Origin: SFEB01 sp964612455
GTDB lineage: Bacteria; Bacillota; Clostridia; Christensenellales; CAG-314
DNA: 10,705 nt
Assembly: GCA_964612455.1 (NCBI GenBank)
Contig: CAZTCB010000038.1
Span: 1-10,705, forward strand
Reading direction: 5' to 3'
The position numbers and the translations under genes are program-made. Below the pieces are notes generated by a model, which searched no databases, was not told where the DNA came from, and was given only the letters and a program-made list of their open reading frames with translations. Numbering within the stretch: the stretch's first letter is position 1; each line of letters starts with the position of its first letter. This document shows, one piece after another, positions 1-6,848 of the stretch.

Positions 1-104
1 TGCGTTTCTTGTTATTTTTTATTTTCTTTTCTTCTCCCTATGAAACGTAAACCTTCCTTTTCATTTTTCTTTTCTCCTTTTTGAAAAATATTTTTTATTC
101 TAAA

Positions 105-131
105 CGTCACCTTTTTCGTGACGATTTTTTT
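105..131 (+). terminator. Weak rightward terminator-like hairpin
   Basis: The arms CGTCAC (105-110) and GTGACG (118-123) pair across a 7-base loop rich in T, and the right arm is followed by one A and seven Ts (125-131). This is the form of an intrinsic terminator on the plus strand, but the stem is only 6 bp. It could end a plus-strand gene lying left of the window. The leftmost bases are open in more than one plus frame, so that gene cannot be identified. Confidence 0.4.
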
Positions 132-195
132 CGTGTTTATTAGCCTTTTTCGCCGATATTTATTTGACTTTTAGCCAACGACAATAAACAATTTT

Positions 196-225
196 TTGTA
201 GACAGAATATACATTCTGTCTACAA
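196..225. repeat. Perfect 13-bp inverted repeat, 4-base loop
   Basis: TTGTAGACAGAAT (196-208) and its exact reverse complement (213-225) flank the loop ATAC. No T-run follows on the plus strand, and on the minus strand the hairpin is followed by As, so it is not a classical terminator. It could be an RNA stem, an operator for a dimeric repressor, or the remnant of a small palindromic repeat. No second copy is visible in this window. Confidence 0.75.
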
Positions 226-252
226 GTTTCTCTTAATTTTCACAATATAAAT

Positions 253-287
253 AGCCGTGTCGAGATCACTCTCAACACGGCTTTTTT
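253..287 (+). terminator. Rho-independent terminator, rightward
   Basis: AGCCGTGT (253-260) pairs with ACACGGCT (275-282). Inside, GAGA (262-265) and TCTC (270-273) can extend the stem past one C-A mismatch, leaving the loop TCAC. Six Ts (282-287) follow directly. It is a convincing intrinsic terminator for a plus-strand transcript. The opposite strand has only an interrupted T-run, so it is weaker for leftward transcription. Confidence 0.65.
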
Positions 288-373
288 CCTAAGGTTTATT
301 AAATTATTCTACGCTTGGATTTGCCCAAAAACGAGAATTTTCCCGTTTCCCCCTTCACCGATACTACATATTT

Positions 374-400
374 AAAAATTCTCTCCCGAGAGTTTTTTTT
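374..400 (-). terminator. Probable terminator of the lon-engB transcript
   Basis: On the minus strand a run of As is followed by the short stem CTCT/AGAG (381-392) with loop CGGG, then AATTTTT. The hairpin lies about 55 bases beyond the engB stop codon, where the transcript should end. On the plus strand the same stem is followed by eight Ts (393-400), so it may work both ways. The stem is short, hence moderate confidence. Confidence 0.5.
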
Positions 401-446
401 CGAACAAAAACTTGTTAATACATATCGCAAACAAAACGTAAAACGA

Positions 447-1064
447 CTATTCGTCGGCATCGTCCTCAATCAAATTACGAGCACAAGTCAGTGCCTGTTC
501 TACCTTGGCATATATGGCATCCATGCCAGTTTTTGTTTCATTGCTGATAGCAAAAACATTATCGACGCCGAGCTTAAATATGTTTGCAATGCGTGCCAAT
601 TGCGGTTTAATTTGAGATTTAGATAATTTGTCCGATTTCGTGGCGACGACGATAAACGGCAACCCTGTCTTAAATAAAAAGTTGTACATAATTATATCGT
701 CTTGAGTAGGATCATGGCGAACGTCAACTAAAAATATTACGAGACATATATTTGGTTCATTTGCCAGATAATCGTCAATAAGCTCCGCCCAACGTCGTTT
801 TTCCTCTTGCGAAACCCTTGCGAACCCATACCCGGGCAAATCAGTCAAAATAAATTCTCTATTGATTAAAAAGTAATTTATCAACTTTGTTCGTCCCGGT
901 TGCTTTGATACTCGCGCAAGTTTACCGTCATGGGCAAAATAATTGATAAAACTACTTTTGCCGACGTTACTTTTTCCTACGACCGCTACCTGCAACAAAT
1001 CGCTTTTTATTTTATCTTTTGGTTTCGCCGCACTCGACAAAAACTCGGCGTATGAAATCTTCAT
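447..1064 (-). CDS. engB: Ribosome biogenesis GTPase EngB/YsxC
   Basis: A 205-residue GTPase of the TRAFAC class, EngB (YihA/YsxC) family, needed in bacteria for assembly of the 50S subunit; it acts in the cytoplasm. All GTP-binding motifs are visible: G1 GKSNVGKS (30-37), a G2 region with GRTK (57-60), G3 DLPG (75-78) followed by the family-typical YGFA, G4 TKSD (142-145) and a G5-like ISNETKTG (173-180). Length and motif spacing are normal for the family. The start is the ATG at 1064-1062, with GGGG (1072-1075) about 7 bases upstream, a modest SD. It begins 20 bases after the lon stop on the same strand, so the two are almost certainly cotranscribed, as with lonA-ysxC in Bacillus. The C-terminus is acidic (EDDADE). 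Confidence 0.96.
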   Translation of the reverse strand: MKISYAEFLSSAAKPKDKIKSDLLQVAVVGKSNVGKSSFINYFAHDGKLARVSKQPGRTKLINYFLINREFILTDLPGYGFARVSQEEKRRWAELIDDYLANEPNICLVIFLVDVRHDPTQDDIIMYNFLFKTGLPFIVVATKSDKLSKSQIKPQLARIANIFKLGVDNVFAISNETKTGMDAIYAKVEQALTCARNLIEDDADE

Positions 1065-1084
1065 TTGTTTACCCCTTTTTATTA

Positions 1085-3376
1085 TTAAATAAGGCTGTTA
1101 TCAAGCACCGTTTTTATATCTTCCGCCAAGATAAAGGTCATATTGTTTTTTACTTCCTTGGGAATCTCCTGCAAATCCTTTTCGTTATCCTTTGGAATAA
1201 TAACTTTTTTTATACCGACACGAAACGCCGCTAAAGTTTTTTCCTTCAATCCTCCTATCGGTAACACCTTACCCCTAAGAGTCACTTCTCCCGTCATCGC
1301 CACTTTTTTAGATACTGCGCGCCCAGTAAATGCCGACATTATAGCCGTCGCCATCGTTATGCCGGCACTCGGGCCGTCTTTCGGGATAGCACCTTCGGGA
1401 ATGTGTACGTGAATATCCGTTTTTGCAAAAACCTCGCCATTGACGCCGTAGTCTTTACTTAAACTTTTAACAAGGCTTATTGCCGTACGGGCAGATTCTT
1501 TCATTACGTCGCCCATCATGCCCGTTAACAAAATTTCACCTTTTCCGTCAAACAAAGTCACGTCAACACTCAACGATACTCCGCCGACAGCCGTCCAAGC
1601 AAGTCCCGTTGCGGTACCGATTTCATCTTTCGTGTCTAAAATATCGTTTTTATAAATCTCGACGCCGAGATACGTACCCACATTGCGCTCGTTGATTTCT
1701 TCGTCTATATTTTTTCCCTCTACCAAAGCAAGAGCCTTTTTGCGGCAAAGTTTAGCAAGTTCTCTCTCAAGTGTTCTTACTCCCGACTCACGCGTATACG
1801 ACTCTATGATTTTTCGTATTCCGTCGTCGGTAATATTTAAACTACCTGTCGGTAAACCGTTTTGTTCTTCTTCCTTTTTTATCAAAAAGTCTCTTGCTAT
1901 ACTGAGTTTTTCTTCTTCGGTATAACCGGACAACTCTATAACTTCCATTCTGTCGAGCAACGGCGCAGGAATCGAGTCCAGTTTATTTGCCGTGGCGACA
2001 AAAAGTGTTTTGGATAAATCGAAGGGGAATTCTAAATAATGATCTACAAAAGCGTTGTTTTGTTCCGGATCAAGCACCTCAAGCATCGCACTGCTCGGAT
2101 CGCCCTTATAATCACGACTCATTTTGTCGATCTCGTCAAAAAGCATTACGGGATTGATGCAATGCGCTTGTTTCATAAGGTAAATTATCTTTCCCGGCAT
2201 GCTACCAACGTAAGTCTTGCGATGCCCTCTTATTTCTGCCTCATCGCTCACGCCTCCAAGACTCATACGCACGTAGTTTCTGTTTAAAGCTCGGGCAATA
2301 CTCTTAACGATGCTCGTTTTACCAACTCCGGGAGGTCCCACAAAACATAAAATCGGTCCTTTTATCTTGCCTGTCAATTGAATGACGGCAAGATACTCGA
2401 GTATCCGTTCCTTTATTTTTTCAAGTCCAAAGTGGTCTTCGTCAAGAATCTCTCTGGCTCGACGCAAATCCTTGTTGTCGACAGTCTCTTTGCTCCACTC
2501 CAAATCGGTGAGCCACTCGATATACCCCCTGCTGACGCTGGCATCGGGACTTGCTGCCGGCATTTTTGCCAGTCGCCCTAACTCTTTGAGTGCTTTTTCC
2601 TCCACCTCTTTAGGCATTTTAGCCGACTTGATTTTGTTCTCTATTTCGACGATTTCATCCTCGCCGGAGCCAAGCTCCTGAGAAATAGCCTTCATCTGCT
2701 CTTTAAGATAAAATTCCTTTTGCCCTTTATCGATAGATTCTTTTACGTCGCTTGCTATTTTTTTATCAACCTTAGCAATCTCTATTTCATTAGCCAAACA
2801 ATTGCACAATTCGGTCAACCGTGCCTCTGTATCGCCTATTTCCAATATTTCCTGTTTCTTGCTATCATGATAAACCACAAGATGGCTCAATAAATCTATA
2901 AAATCGTTAGGATCCGTTTTTTCCGCAAGTTGCGCCAAAACGTCCTGGTTTATTTTACCGTTGGTATTAACGCTGAAAATCGCCAATAATTCTCTTGCTT
3001 TGCGAAACAACGCCTCGGTCATCACAGTCTGAGCATTGGTTATTTCAATTTCGTCGGCTTCAGCCTCTAAAAACGCATCGTTTGGCAAAAAATTTTTTAT
3101 CTTAACACGATACAATCCCTGTACGAGCAATCGTACGTTTTTATTCGGCAAATCAATCCGTTGCAAAATACGACAAACCGTACCGCACGCCCTTACGTCT
3201 CCTGCGGTCGGTTCTTGCAACGATAGTTCTTTTTGAGCGCAAAACAACGCCAACCCGTCACGCTGCATAGCGGCGTTAAAGGCTGCCATTGTTTTTTTTC
3301 TGCCTATATCGACCGTAATCGTGGTATGCGGAAAAACAATCAAGCCTCTAAGCGGAACAACGGGATATACAGCCAT
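1085..3376 (-). CDS. lon: ATP-dependent protease La (Lon)
   Basis: A full-length 763-residue cytoplasmic AAA+ serine protease that degrades misfolded and regulatory proteins. The order of domains is an N-terminal LON substrate-binding domain (about 1-200), a helical linker (200-310), the AAA+ module with Walker A GPPGVGKT (347-354) and Walker B MLFDEID (411-417), and a C-terminal protease domain (about 585-763). The catalytic Ser-Lys dyad is S670 in PKDGPSAG and K713 in GGLKEK, placed by analogy with E. coli S679/K722. No transmembrane segments interrupt the AAA+ module, so it is the LonA type, not LonB. The ATG at 3376-3374 has GGAGGT (3382-3387) five bases upstream. It has its own promoter and leads the lon-engB unit. 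No CIRCE or CtsR-like operator was seen upstream, so any heat-shock control is not visible. Confidence 0.98.
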   Translation of the reverse strand: MAVYPVVPLRGLIVFPHTTITVDIGRKKTMAAFNAAMQRDGLALFCAQKELSLQEPTAGDVRACGTVCRILQRIDLPNKNVRLLVQGLYRVKIKNFLPNDAFLEAEADEIEITNAQTVMTEALFRKARELLAIFSVNTNGKINQDVLAQLAEKTDPNDFIDLLSHLVVYHDSKKQEILEIGDTEARLTELCNCLANEIEIAKVDKKIASDVKESIDKGQKEFYLKEQMKAISQELGSGEDEIVEIENKIKSAKMPKEVEEKALKELGRLAKMPAASPDASVSRGYIEWLTDLEWSKETVDNKDLRRAREILDEDHFGLEKIKERILEYLAVIQLTGKIKGPILCFVGPPGVGKTSIVKSIARALNRNYVRMSLGGVSDEAEIRGHRKTYVGSMPGKIIYLMKQAHCINPVMLFDEIDKMSRDYKGDPSSAMLEVLDPEQNNAFVDHYLEFPFDLSKTLFVATANKLDSIPAPLLDRMEVIELSGYTEEEKLSIARDFLIKKEEEQNGLPTGSLNITDDGIRKIIESYTRESGVRTLERELAKLCRKKALALVEGKNIDEEINERNVGTYLGVEIYKNDILDTKDEIGTATGLAWTAVGGVSLSVDVTLFDGKGEILLTGMMGDVMKESARTAISLVKSLSKDYGVNGEVFAKTDIHVHIPEGAIPKDGPSAGITMATAIMSAFTGRAVSKKVAMTGEVTLRGKVLPIGGLKEKTLAAFRVGIKKVIIPKDNEKDLQEIPKEVKNNMTFILAEDIKTVLDNSLI

Positions 3377-3408
3377 AAACTACCTCCAAAATTTTCTTTT
3401 TTATTAGT

Positions 3409-3437
3409 ATTATAAATAAAAAACGTCGCAAAAGCAA
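3409..3437 (-). promoter_or_regulatory. Sigma-A-type promoter of lon-engB
   Basis: On the minus strand -35 TTGCTT (3437-3432) and a consensus -10 TATAAT (3414-3409) are separated by exactly 17 bases. The -10 is about 33 bases upstream of the lon start codon and follows the clpX terminator, so lon-engB can be transcribed independently of tig-clpP-clpX. Confidence 0.7.
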
Positions 3438-3461
3438 GAAAATCGCCTATTTTTGTGTAAC

Positions 3462-3490
3462 AAAAAAATCCTTTCGTTTAAAAGGATTTT
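3462..3490 (-). terminator. Terminator of the tig-clpP-clpX operon
   Basis: AAAATCCTTT (3465-3474) pairs perfectly with AAAGGATTTT (3481-3490) across a 6-base loop. On the minus strand the stem is followed by further Ts (complement of 3462-3464), giving a run of seven. It lies 46 bases downstream of the clpX stop and upstream of the lon promoter. In the plus direction the T-run is only four bases. Confidence 0.8.
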
Positions 3491-3535
3491 CTTGTTAATA
3501 TTATTCCGCTTTTTTTATATTTTAGTCAACTAAAA

Positions 3536-4810
3536 CTAACTTACTTCTCTTTGGTCTCTGATTATTTCGGGTGTCTTACGTTGGGTGACACACTCCCCGT
3601 CAATAATAATCTTCCTTATCGACTTGTCACTCGGTGCCCCAAACATAAAGTCGAGCATTACGTTTTCGATAATAGACCTTAATCCCCTTGCGCCGGTTTT
3701 TAGCTCTATCGCTTTTTTTGCAATTGCGGATACCGCATCGGGTTTTATCTCCAAGTCAACGTTATCCATCTTCATTAACTTAACGTACTGTTTAATAAGA
3801 CTGTTTTGAGGTTCTGTTAAAATCTTGACCAATGCGTCTTCGTCGAGCGGTGACAAACCTACCGATATGGGCAAACGTCCGACAAACTCGGGTATCAAAC
3901 CGTATTTTATAAAATCTTGCGGTTGGATATCTTCCATCAACTTTGCCATATCGACTTCCTTATTTTCGCTTATCGTGTTTCCGAAACCAAGACTGCCGAC
4001 ATGAGTGCGTTGAGTAACTATTTTATCCAATCCGACGAAAGCTCCGCCGCAAATGAACAAAATATCGGTGGTATCTATCGATATAAACTCCTGTTGGGGA
4101 TGTTTCCTGCCGCCTTGAGGAGGTACGTTTGCAACGGTTCCTTCGAGTATTTTCAACAAGGCCTGTTGAACTCCTTCACCCGAAACGTCACGAGTAATAG
4201 AAACGTTTTCGCCTTTTTTTGCGATTTTATCTATCTCATCGATATATACGATGCCTTTTTGCGCTCTTTCCACATCGTAGTTTGCATTTTGAATAAGCTT
4301 TAGGAGAATATTCTCAACATCCTCGCCGACGTATCCCGCCTCCGTAATGGTGGTAGCATCCGCAACGGCAAACGGTACGTTGAGTGTCCTCGCAAGAGTT
4401 TTAGCCAACAAAGTCTTACCGCTACCCGTTGGACCGAGCATGAGAATATTGCTTTTTTCAAGCTCAACGCCGTCGTCGAGATTTTTATCCGAATACTTAC
4501 CCTTACCGTATACGCGTTTATAGTGGTTGTATACGGCAACCGCCAGCGTACGCTTTGCGGCGACTTGCCCGACGACATATTTGTCGAGCTCGGCTTTGAT
4601 TTCTTCGGGCGTCGGCAACTCCGTCGTTGTCTCTTTCGACGCGTCGTCTTGTTCGATTTTCATCAACTCGTTACAAATCTCAACGCATTCGTCGCAAATA
4701 AACAAGTCTCCGTTAGGACTGCAAATCAATCTCGCCGTCTTTGATTTCGGTTTTCCGCAAAAAGAACAATGCTCTTCACGGAGTTGAGTGTCTTTGTCAA
4801 AAAAATCCAT
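3536..4810 (-). CDS. clpX: ClpXP protease ATP-binding subunit ClpX
   Basis: A 424-residue AAA+ unfoldase that unfolds tagged substrates and feeds them into ClpP. The N-terminal zinc-binding domain has four cysteines (C15, C18, C39, C42). The AAA+ core shows Walker A GPTGSGKT (126-133), the pore-1 loop GYVG (159-162), Walker B VYIDEID (188-194), the RKH loop (235-237), the ClpP-docking loop as LGF (274-276) where many ClpX have IGF, and sensor-2 GARGLR (373-378). The chosen start is ATG 4810-4808, with AAAGGG (4820-4825) nine bases upstream. An in-frame TTG at 4819 would add three residues but abuts that SD and cannot use it. The start lies five bases after the clpP stop and the SD is inside clpP, so translation is probably coupled. 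It is the last gene of tig-clpP-clpX. Confidence 0.97.
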   Translation of the reverse strand: MDFFDKDTQLREEHCSFCGKPKSKTARLICSPNGDLFICDECVEICNELMKIEQDDASKETTTELPTPEEIKAELDKYVVGQVAAKRTLAVAVYNHYKRVYGKGKYSDKNLDDGVELEKSNILMLGPTGSGKTLLAKTLARTLNVPFAVADATTITEAGYVGEDVENILLKLIQNANYDVERAQKGIVYIDEIDKIAKKGENVSITRDVSGEGVQQALLKILEGTVANVPPQGGRKHPQQEFISIDTTDILFICGGAFVGLDKIVTQRTHVGSLGFGNTISENKEVDMAKLMEDIQPQDFIKYGLIPEFVGRLPISVGLSPLDEDALVKILTEPQNSLIKQYVKLMKMDNVDLEIKPDAVSAIAKKAIELKTGARGLRSIIENVMLDFMFGAPSDKSIRKIIIDGECVTQRKTPEIIRDQREVS

Positions 4811-4815
4811 AAAAA

Positions 4816-5403
4816 TCAACCCTTTCTGTCATAAAATATTTCGTCGATCAATCCGTATTCCTTGGCTTGTTCTGCATCAAGGTAAAAATCTCTGTCGGTA
4901 TCTCGTTTGATCTTCTCTATAGGCTGATTAGTGTTTGCAGCCAAAATCCGATTTAATTTTTCTTTGGTTTTAAGTATCTGATTGGCTGTGATTTCAATGT
5001 CACTCGCCTGACCTTTCGCCCCTCCGAGAGGTTGGTGAATCATAATCTCACTGTTTGGCAGGCTATATCTCTTGCCTTTAGTACCGCTTGACAGCAAAAA
5101 CGCACCCATGCTTGCTGCCATGCCAACGCAAATAGTCACCACGTCGCACTTAATATACTTTATGGTATCGTATATTGCCATTCCGGCACTGACCGAGCCG
5201 CCCGGACTGTTGATATACAGACTGATATCTTTTCCCGAGTCTTTACCTTCGAGATAAATCAACTGCATGATAATAAGATTTGCCAGATTGTCGTCTATCT
5301 CACCCGATAAGAAAATAATTCTGTCCTCAAGCAATCGACTATACAAATCGTACGATCTCTCGCCTTTGTTGGTTTGTTCTACTACTATCGGTACTAAACT
5401 CAT
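4816..5403 (-). CDS. clpP: ATP-dependent Clp protease proteolytic subunit ClpP
   Basis: A 195-residue cytoplasmic serine peptidase that assembles into the tetradecameric proteolytic chamber served by ClpX and other Clp ATPases. The catalytic triad is visible: S98 in GMAASMG, H123 in MIHQPLGG and D172 in DTDRDFY. Family landmarks YINSPGG (63-69) and the C-terminal EYGLIDEI (182-189) are present. Length is normal and the N-terminus MSLVPIVVEQT matches the usual axial-loop region. The ATG at 5403 has GGAG (5412-5415) eight bases upstream. It lies 28 bases after the tig stop and five bases before clpX. The gene is intact and is the only clpP in the window. Confidence 0.98.
   Translation of the reverse strand: MSLVPIVVEQTNKGERSYDLYSRLLEDRIIFLSGEIDDNLANLIIMQLIYLEGKDSGKDISLYINSPGGSVSAGMAIYDTIKYIKCDVVTICVGMAASMGAFLLSSGTKGKRYSLPNSEIMIHQPLGGAKGQASDIEITANQILKTKEKLNRILAANTNQPIEKIKRDTDRDFYLDAEQAKEYGLIDEIFYDRKG
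4820..4825 (-). promoter_or_regulatory. Ribosome binding site deciding the clpX start
   Basis: AAAGGG on the minus strand lies inside the last codons of clpP. It is nine bases from the ATG at 4810 but directly touches the in-frame TTG at 4819, which rules that TTG out as a likely start. Confidence 0.6.
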
Positions 5404-5431
5404 ACTTAAAACTCCAAATTTTAGTAATCGA

Positions 5432-6715
5432 CTAAATAATATTGTTGTTGCTCTTTAAAAATTCCAACAACTTGTCGGTAATGACTTCGTTTTCGACGTA
5501 AGAAGTCTGCTCCGCATTTAATTGAGCAGCGTATTCTTTGGCGTCAACGTTCATTTGTTTCGCGTATTCTGCTATCTTTGCGTTAACCGTTTTTTTATCG
5601 GCTTTGATTTTTTCGGCTTTTATTATCGCCTCCATCACGAGACGAGTTTCGACGGTTTTCTTTGCTCTGTCTTTATATTGAGCACGTATATCGTCCTTGG
5701 TAGTGTTAGTATATTTGACGTAATCGTCTAATTTTAATCCTTGATACATCAAAGAATACTCAAAATCTTGCATATAATTGTCGATTTGTGTTTCAATCAT
5801 ACAATCGGGAACTTTCATTTCGCAAGTCTTTACAATTTCTTCGAGTAAATCGTTTTCTGCTTTTGTCTCGGCATTTTTTTCTTTGCGCTCGATTATTTTT
5901 GCCGTGATATCTTTTTTATAATCGTCTAACGTATCAAACTCACTGACGTCTTTCGCAAACTCGTCGTCTATTTCGGGGAGCTCCTTTACCTTTATCTCAT
6001 GTACCGTCACTTCAAATATGCTGTCTTTACCTGCGAGGTTTTCGGCATGATACTCATCGGGAAACTTTACGTTAAGATTTTTCGTTTCGCCGATATTCAT
6101 TCCGACCATCTGCTCCTCAAACCCGGGTATAAAATGATGGCTGCCTATTACTAAAGTTTGTTTTTGAGCCGTACCGCCGTCAAATTTGACTCCGTCTACA
6201 CTGCCGGAATAATCGAGAACCACCTCATCGCCTTCACGCACGGGTCTGTCGGTAATCTGAACGTAACGCGCCGCTCTCTCTCTTGCCGCATTTAGCTCTG
6301 CCGACACTTCGTCATCCGTCACTTCTACTTTGTCTTTGTTAACGGTCAAGCCGGTATAAGTCCCGAGTTTCACGTCGGGTTTGACGGTAATCGATACCAC
6401 GTAAGTAAGCCCTTTTTCGTTTATCGTCTTTGATACCAGCATAGGTCTGTCTACGGGATAAAGTGACTTTTCCTTATCGTACATTTCGGTCAATTGCTTT
6501 TCAACTACGTCATCGAAAGCATGTTCTTCAAACAAAGTGGGTCCATAAACGGTTTCAAGAACTTTTCTCGGCGCGTGTCCCTTACGAAAACCTTGTACCG
6601 AATACTTTGATTTATTCTTTTGGTAAGCTTGTTCTTTAGCCTCTGCCCATTCCTCGTCAGGTACGTTAAACGTGACGGTTGCTACTCCGTCTTTCTTTTT
6701 AATTGAATACTTCAT
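5432..6715 (-). CDS. tig: Trigger factor, ribosome-associated chaperone
   Basis: A 427-residue chaperone with peptidyl-prolyl isomerase activity that docks at the ribosome exit tunnel and shields nascent chains. The N-terminal domain carries the ribosome-binding signature GFRKGHAP (42-49). An FKBP-type PPIase domain spans about 161-243 (GDEVVLDYSG through FEVTVHEIKVKELPEIDD), and the remainder is the helical C-terminal chaperone domain. The start is ATG 6715-6713, preceded by AAGGAG (6722-6727). An upstream in-frame start at 6745 would add ten residues (MKNNILKEKP) but would place the SD inside the gene. The product then begins MKYSIKKKDG, the usual trigger factor N-terminus. It is the first gene of tig-clpP-clpX, with a promoter at 6752-6780. 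The tail SNNNII is not conserved. Confidence 0.97.
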   Translation of the reverse strand: MKYSIKKKDGVATVTFNVPDEEWAEAKEQAYQKNKSKYSVQGFRKGHAPRKVLETVYGPTLFEEHAFDDVVEKQLTEMYDKEKSLYPVDRPMLVSKTINEKGLTYVVSITVKPDVKLGTYTGLTVNKDKVEVTDDEVSAELNAARERAARYVQITDRPVREGDEVVLDYSGSVDGVKFDGGTAQKQTLVIGSHHFIPGFEEQMVGMNIGETKNLNVKFPDEYHAENLAGKDSIFEVTVHEIKVKELPEIDDEFAKDVSEFDTLDDYKKDITAKIIERKEKNAETKAENDLLEEIVKTCEMKVPDCMIETQIDNYMQDFEYSLMYQGLKLDDYVKYTNTTKDDIRAQYKDRAKKTVETRLVMEAIIKAEKIKADKKTVNAKIAEYAKQMNVDAKEYAAQLNAEQTSYVENEVITDKLLEFLKSNNNII

Positions 6716-6721
6716 TGGTTT

Positions 6722-6727
6722 CTCCTT
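6722..6727 (-). promoter_or_regulatory. Ribosome binding site deciding the tig start
   Basis: AAGGAG on the minus strand, six bases before the ATG at 6715. It supports that start over the in-frame ATG at 6745, which also lies only seven bases beyond the predicted -10 box. Confidence 0.75.
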
Positions 6728-6751
6728 CAAAATATTGTTTTTCAATTTAGT

Positions 6752-6780
6752 ATTTTAACATACTTGTTTGAAAATAGCAA
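6752..6780 (-). promoter_or_regulatory. Promoter of tig-clpP-clpX
   Basis: On the minus strand -35 TTGCTA (6780-6775) and -10 TAAAAT (6757-6752) are separated by 17 bases, a good sigma-A match. The -35 overlaps the right end of the inverted repeat at 6764-6784. It faces away from the rqcH promoter; the two -35 boxes are 21 bases apart. Confidence 0.65.
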
Positions 6781-6784
6781 ACAA
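6764..6784. repeat. Inverted repeat over the tig -35 (possible operator)
   Basis: TTGTTTG (6764-6770) and CAAACAA (6778-6784) form a perfect 7-bp inverted repeat with a 7-base spacer. It covers the -35 box of the tig promoter, where a dimeric repressor would block RNA polymerase. It does not match the CIRCE or CtsR sites. In DNA this AT-rich, a chance match is possible. Confidence 0.35.
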
Positions 6785-6788
6785 AAAT

Positions 6789-6817
6789 AAGACAAAACAG
6801 CTTGAATTATTTGTCTT
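6789..6817. repeat. Inverted repeat around the rqcH -35 (possible operator)
   Basis: AAGACAAA (6789-6796) and TTTGTCTT (6810-6817) are exact reverse complements with a 13-base spacer that contains the rqcH -35 box. The two arms are roughly one and a half to two helical turns apart. No known regulator site was recognised. Confidence 0.35.
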
Positions 6818-6830
6818 TTTGTAGTAAAAT
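6802..6830 (+). promoter_or_regulatory. Promoter of rqcH
   Basis: TTGAAT (6802-6807) and TAAAAT (6825-6830) are separated by 17 bases. A strong SD GGAGG (6837-6841) follows, seven bases before the rqcH ATG at 6849. The -10 to SD distance implies a very short leader. Confidence 0.7.
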
Positions 6831-6848
6831 TTAATCGGAGGTTAAACT

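Larger units (their letters stand above)
164..287 (+). ncRNA. Possible small structured RNA (speculative)
   Basis: A -35-like TTGACT (164-169) is followed by only a poor -10 (TAAACA at 185-190, spacing 15). Then comes a perfect 13-bp hairpin (196-225) and a good terminator hairpin with six Ts (253-287). Promoter-like box, hairpin and terminator with no reading frame between them fit a short non-coding transcript of about 90-100 bases. The -10 is weak, and the terminator could instead belong to a gene outside the window. No known RNA family was recognised. Confidence 0.2.

Noticed and set aside
196..225. CRISPR repeat or insertion-sequence end
   Set aside because: There is only one copy, no regular spacing, no transposase fragment and no target-site duplication visible.
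315..626. Plus-strand ORF of 103 codons overlapping the engB 3' end
   Set aside because: Its second half is antisense to the well-supported engB, no SD precedes it, and a terminator-like hairpin lies within it. The product has no recognisable motif.
3917..4303. Plus-strand ORF of 128 codons inside clpX
   Set aside because: It is entirely antisense to the conserved AAA+ core of ClpX, and its residues mirror the constraint of that gene.
4300..4578. Minus-strand ORF of 92 codons in another frame of clpX
   Set aside because: It is out of frame with clpX in the same region, rich in Arg and Ser, and lacks any start signal.
6716..6745. Ten-residue N-terminal extension of trigger factor
   Set aside because: The SD at 6722-6727 would fall inside the extension, and the upstream ATG lies only seven bases from the -10 box.
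6716..6848. CIRCE (HrcA) or CtsR operator upstream of tig or rqcH
   Set aside because: No TTAGCACTC-N9-GAGTGCTAA and no tandem GGTCAAA-type heptads could be found by reading both strands.
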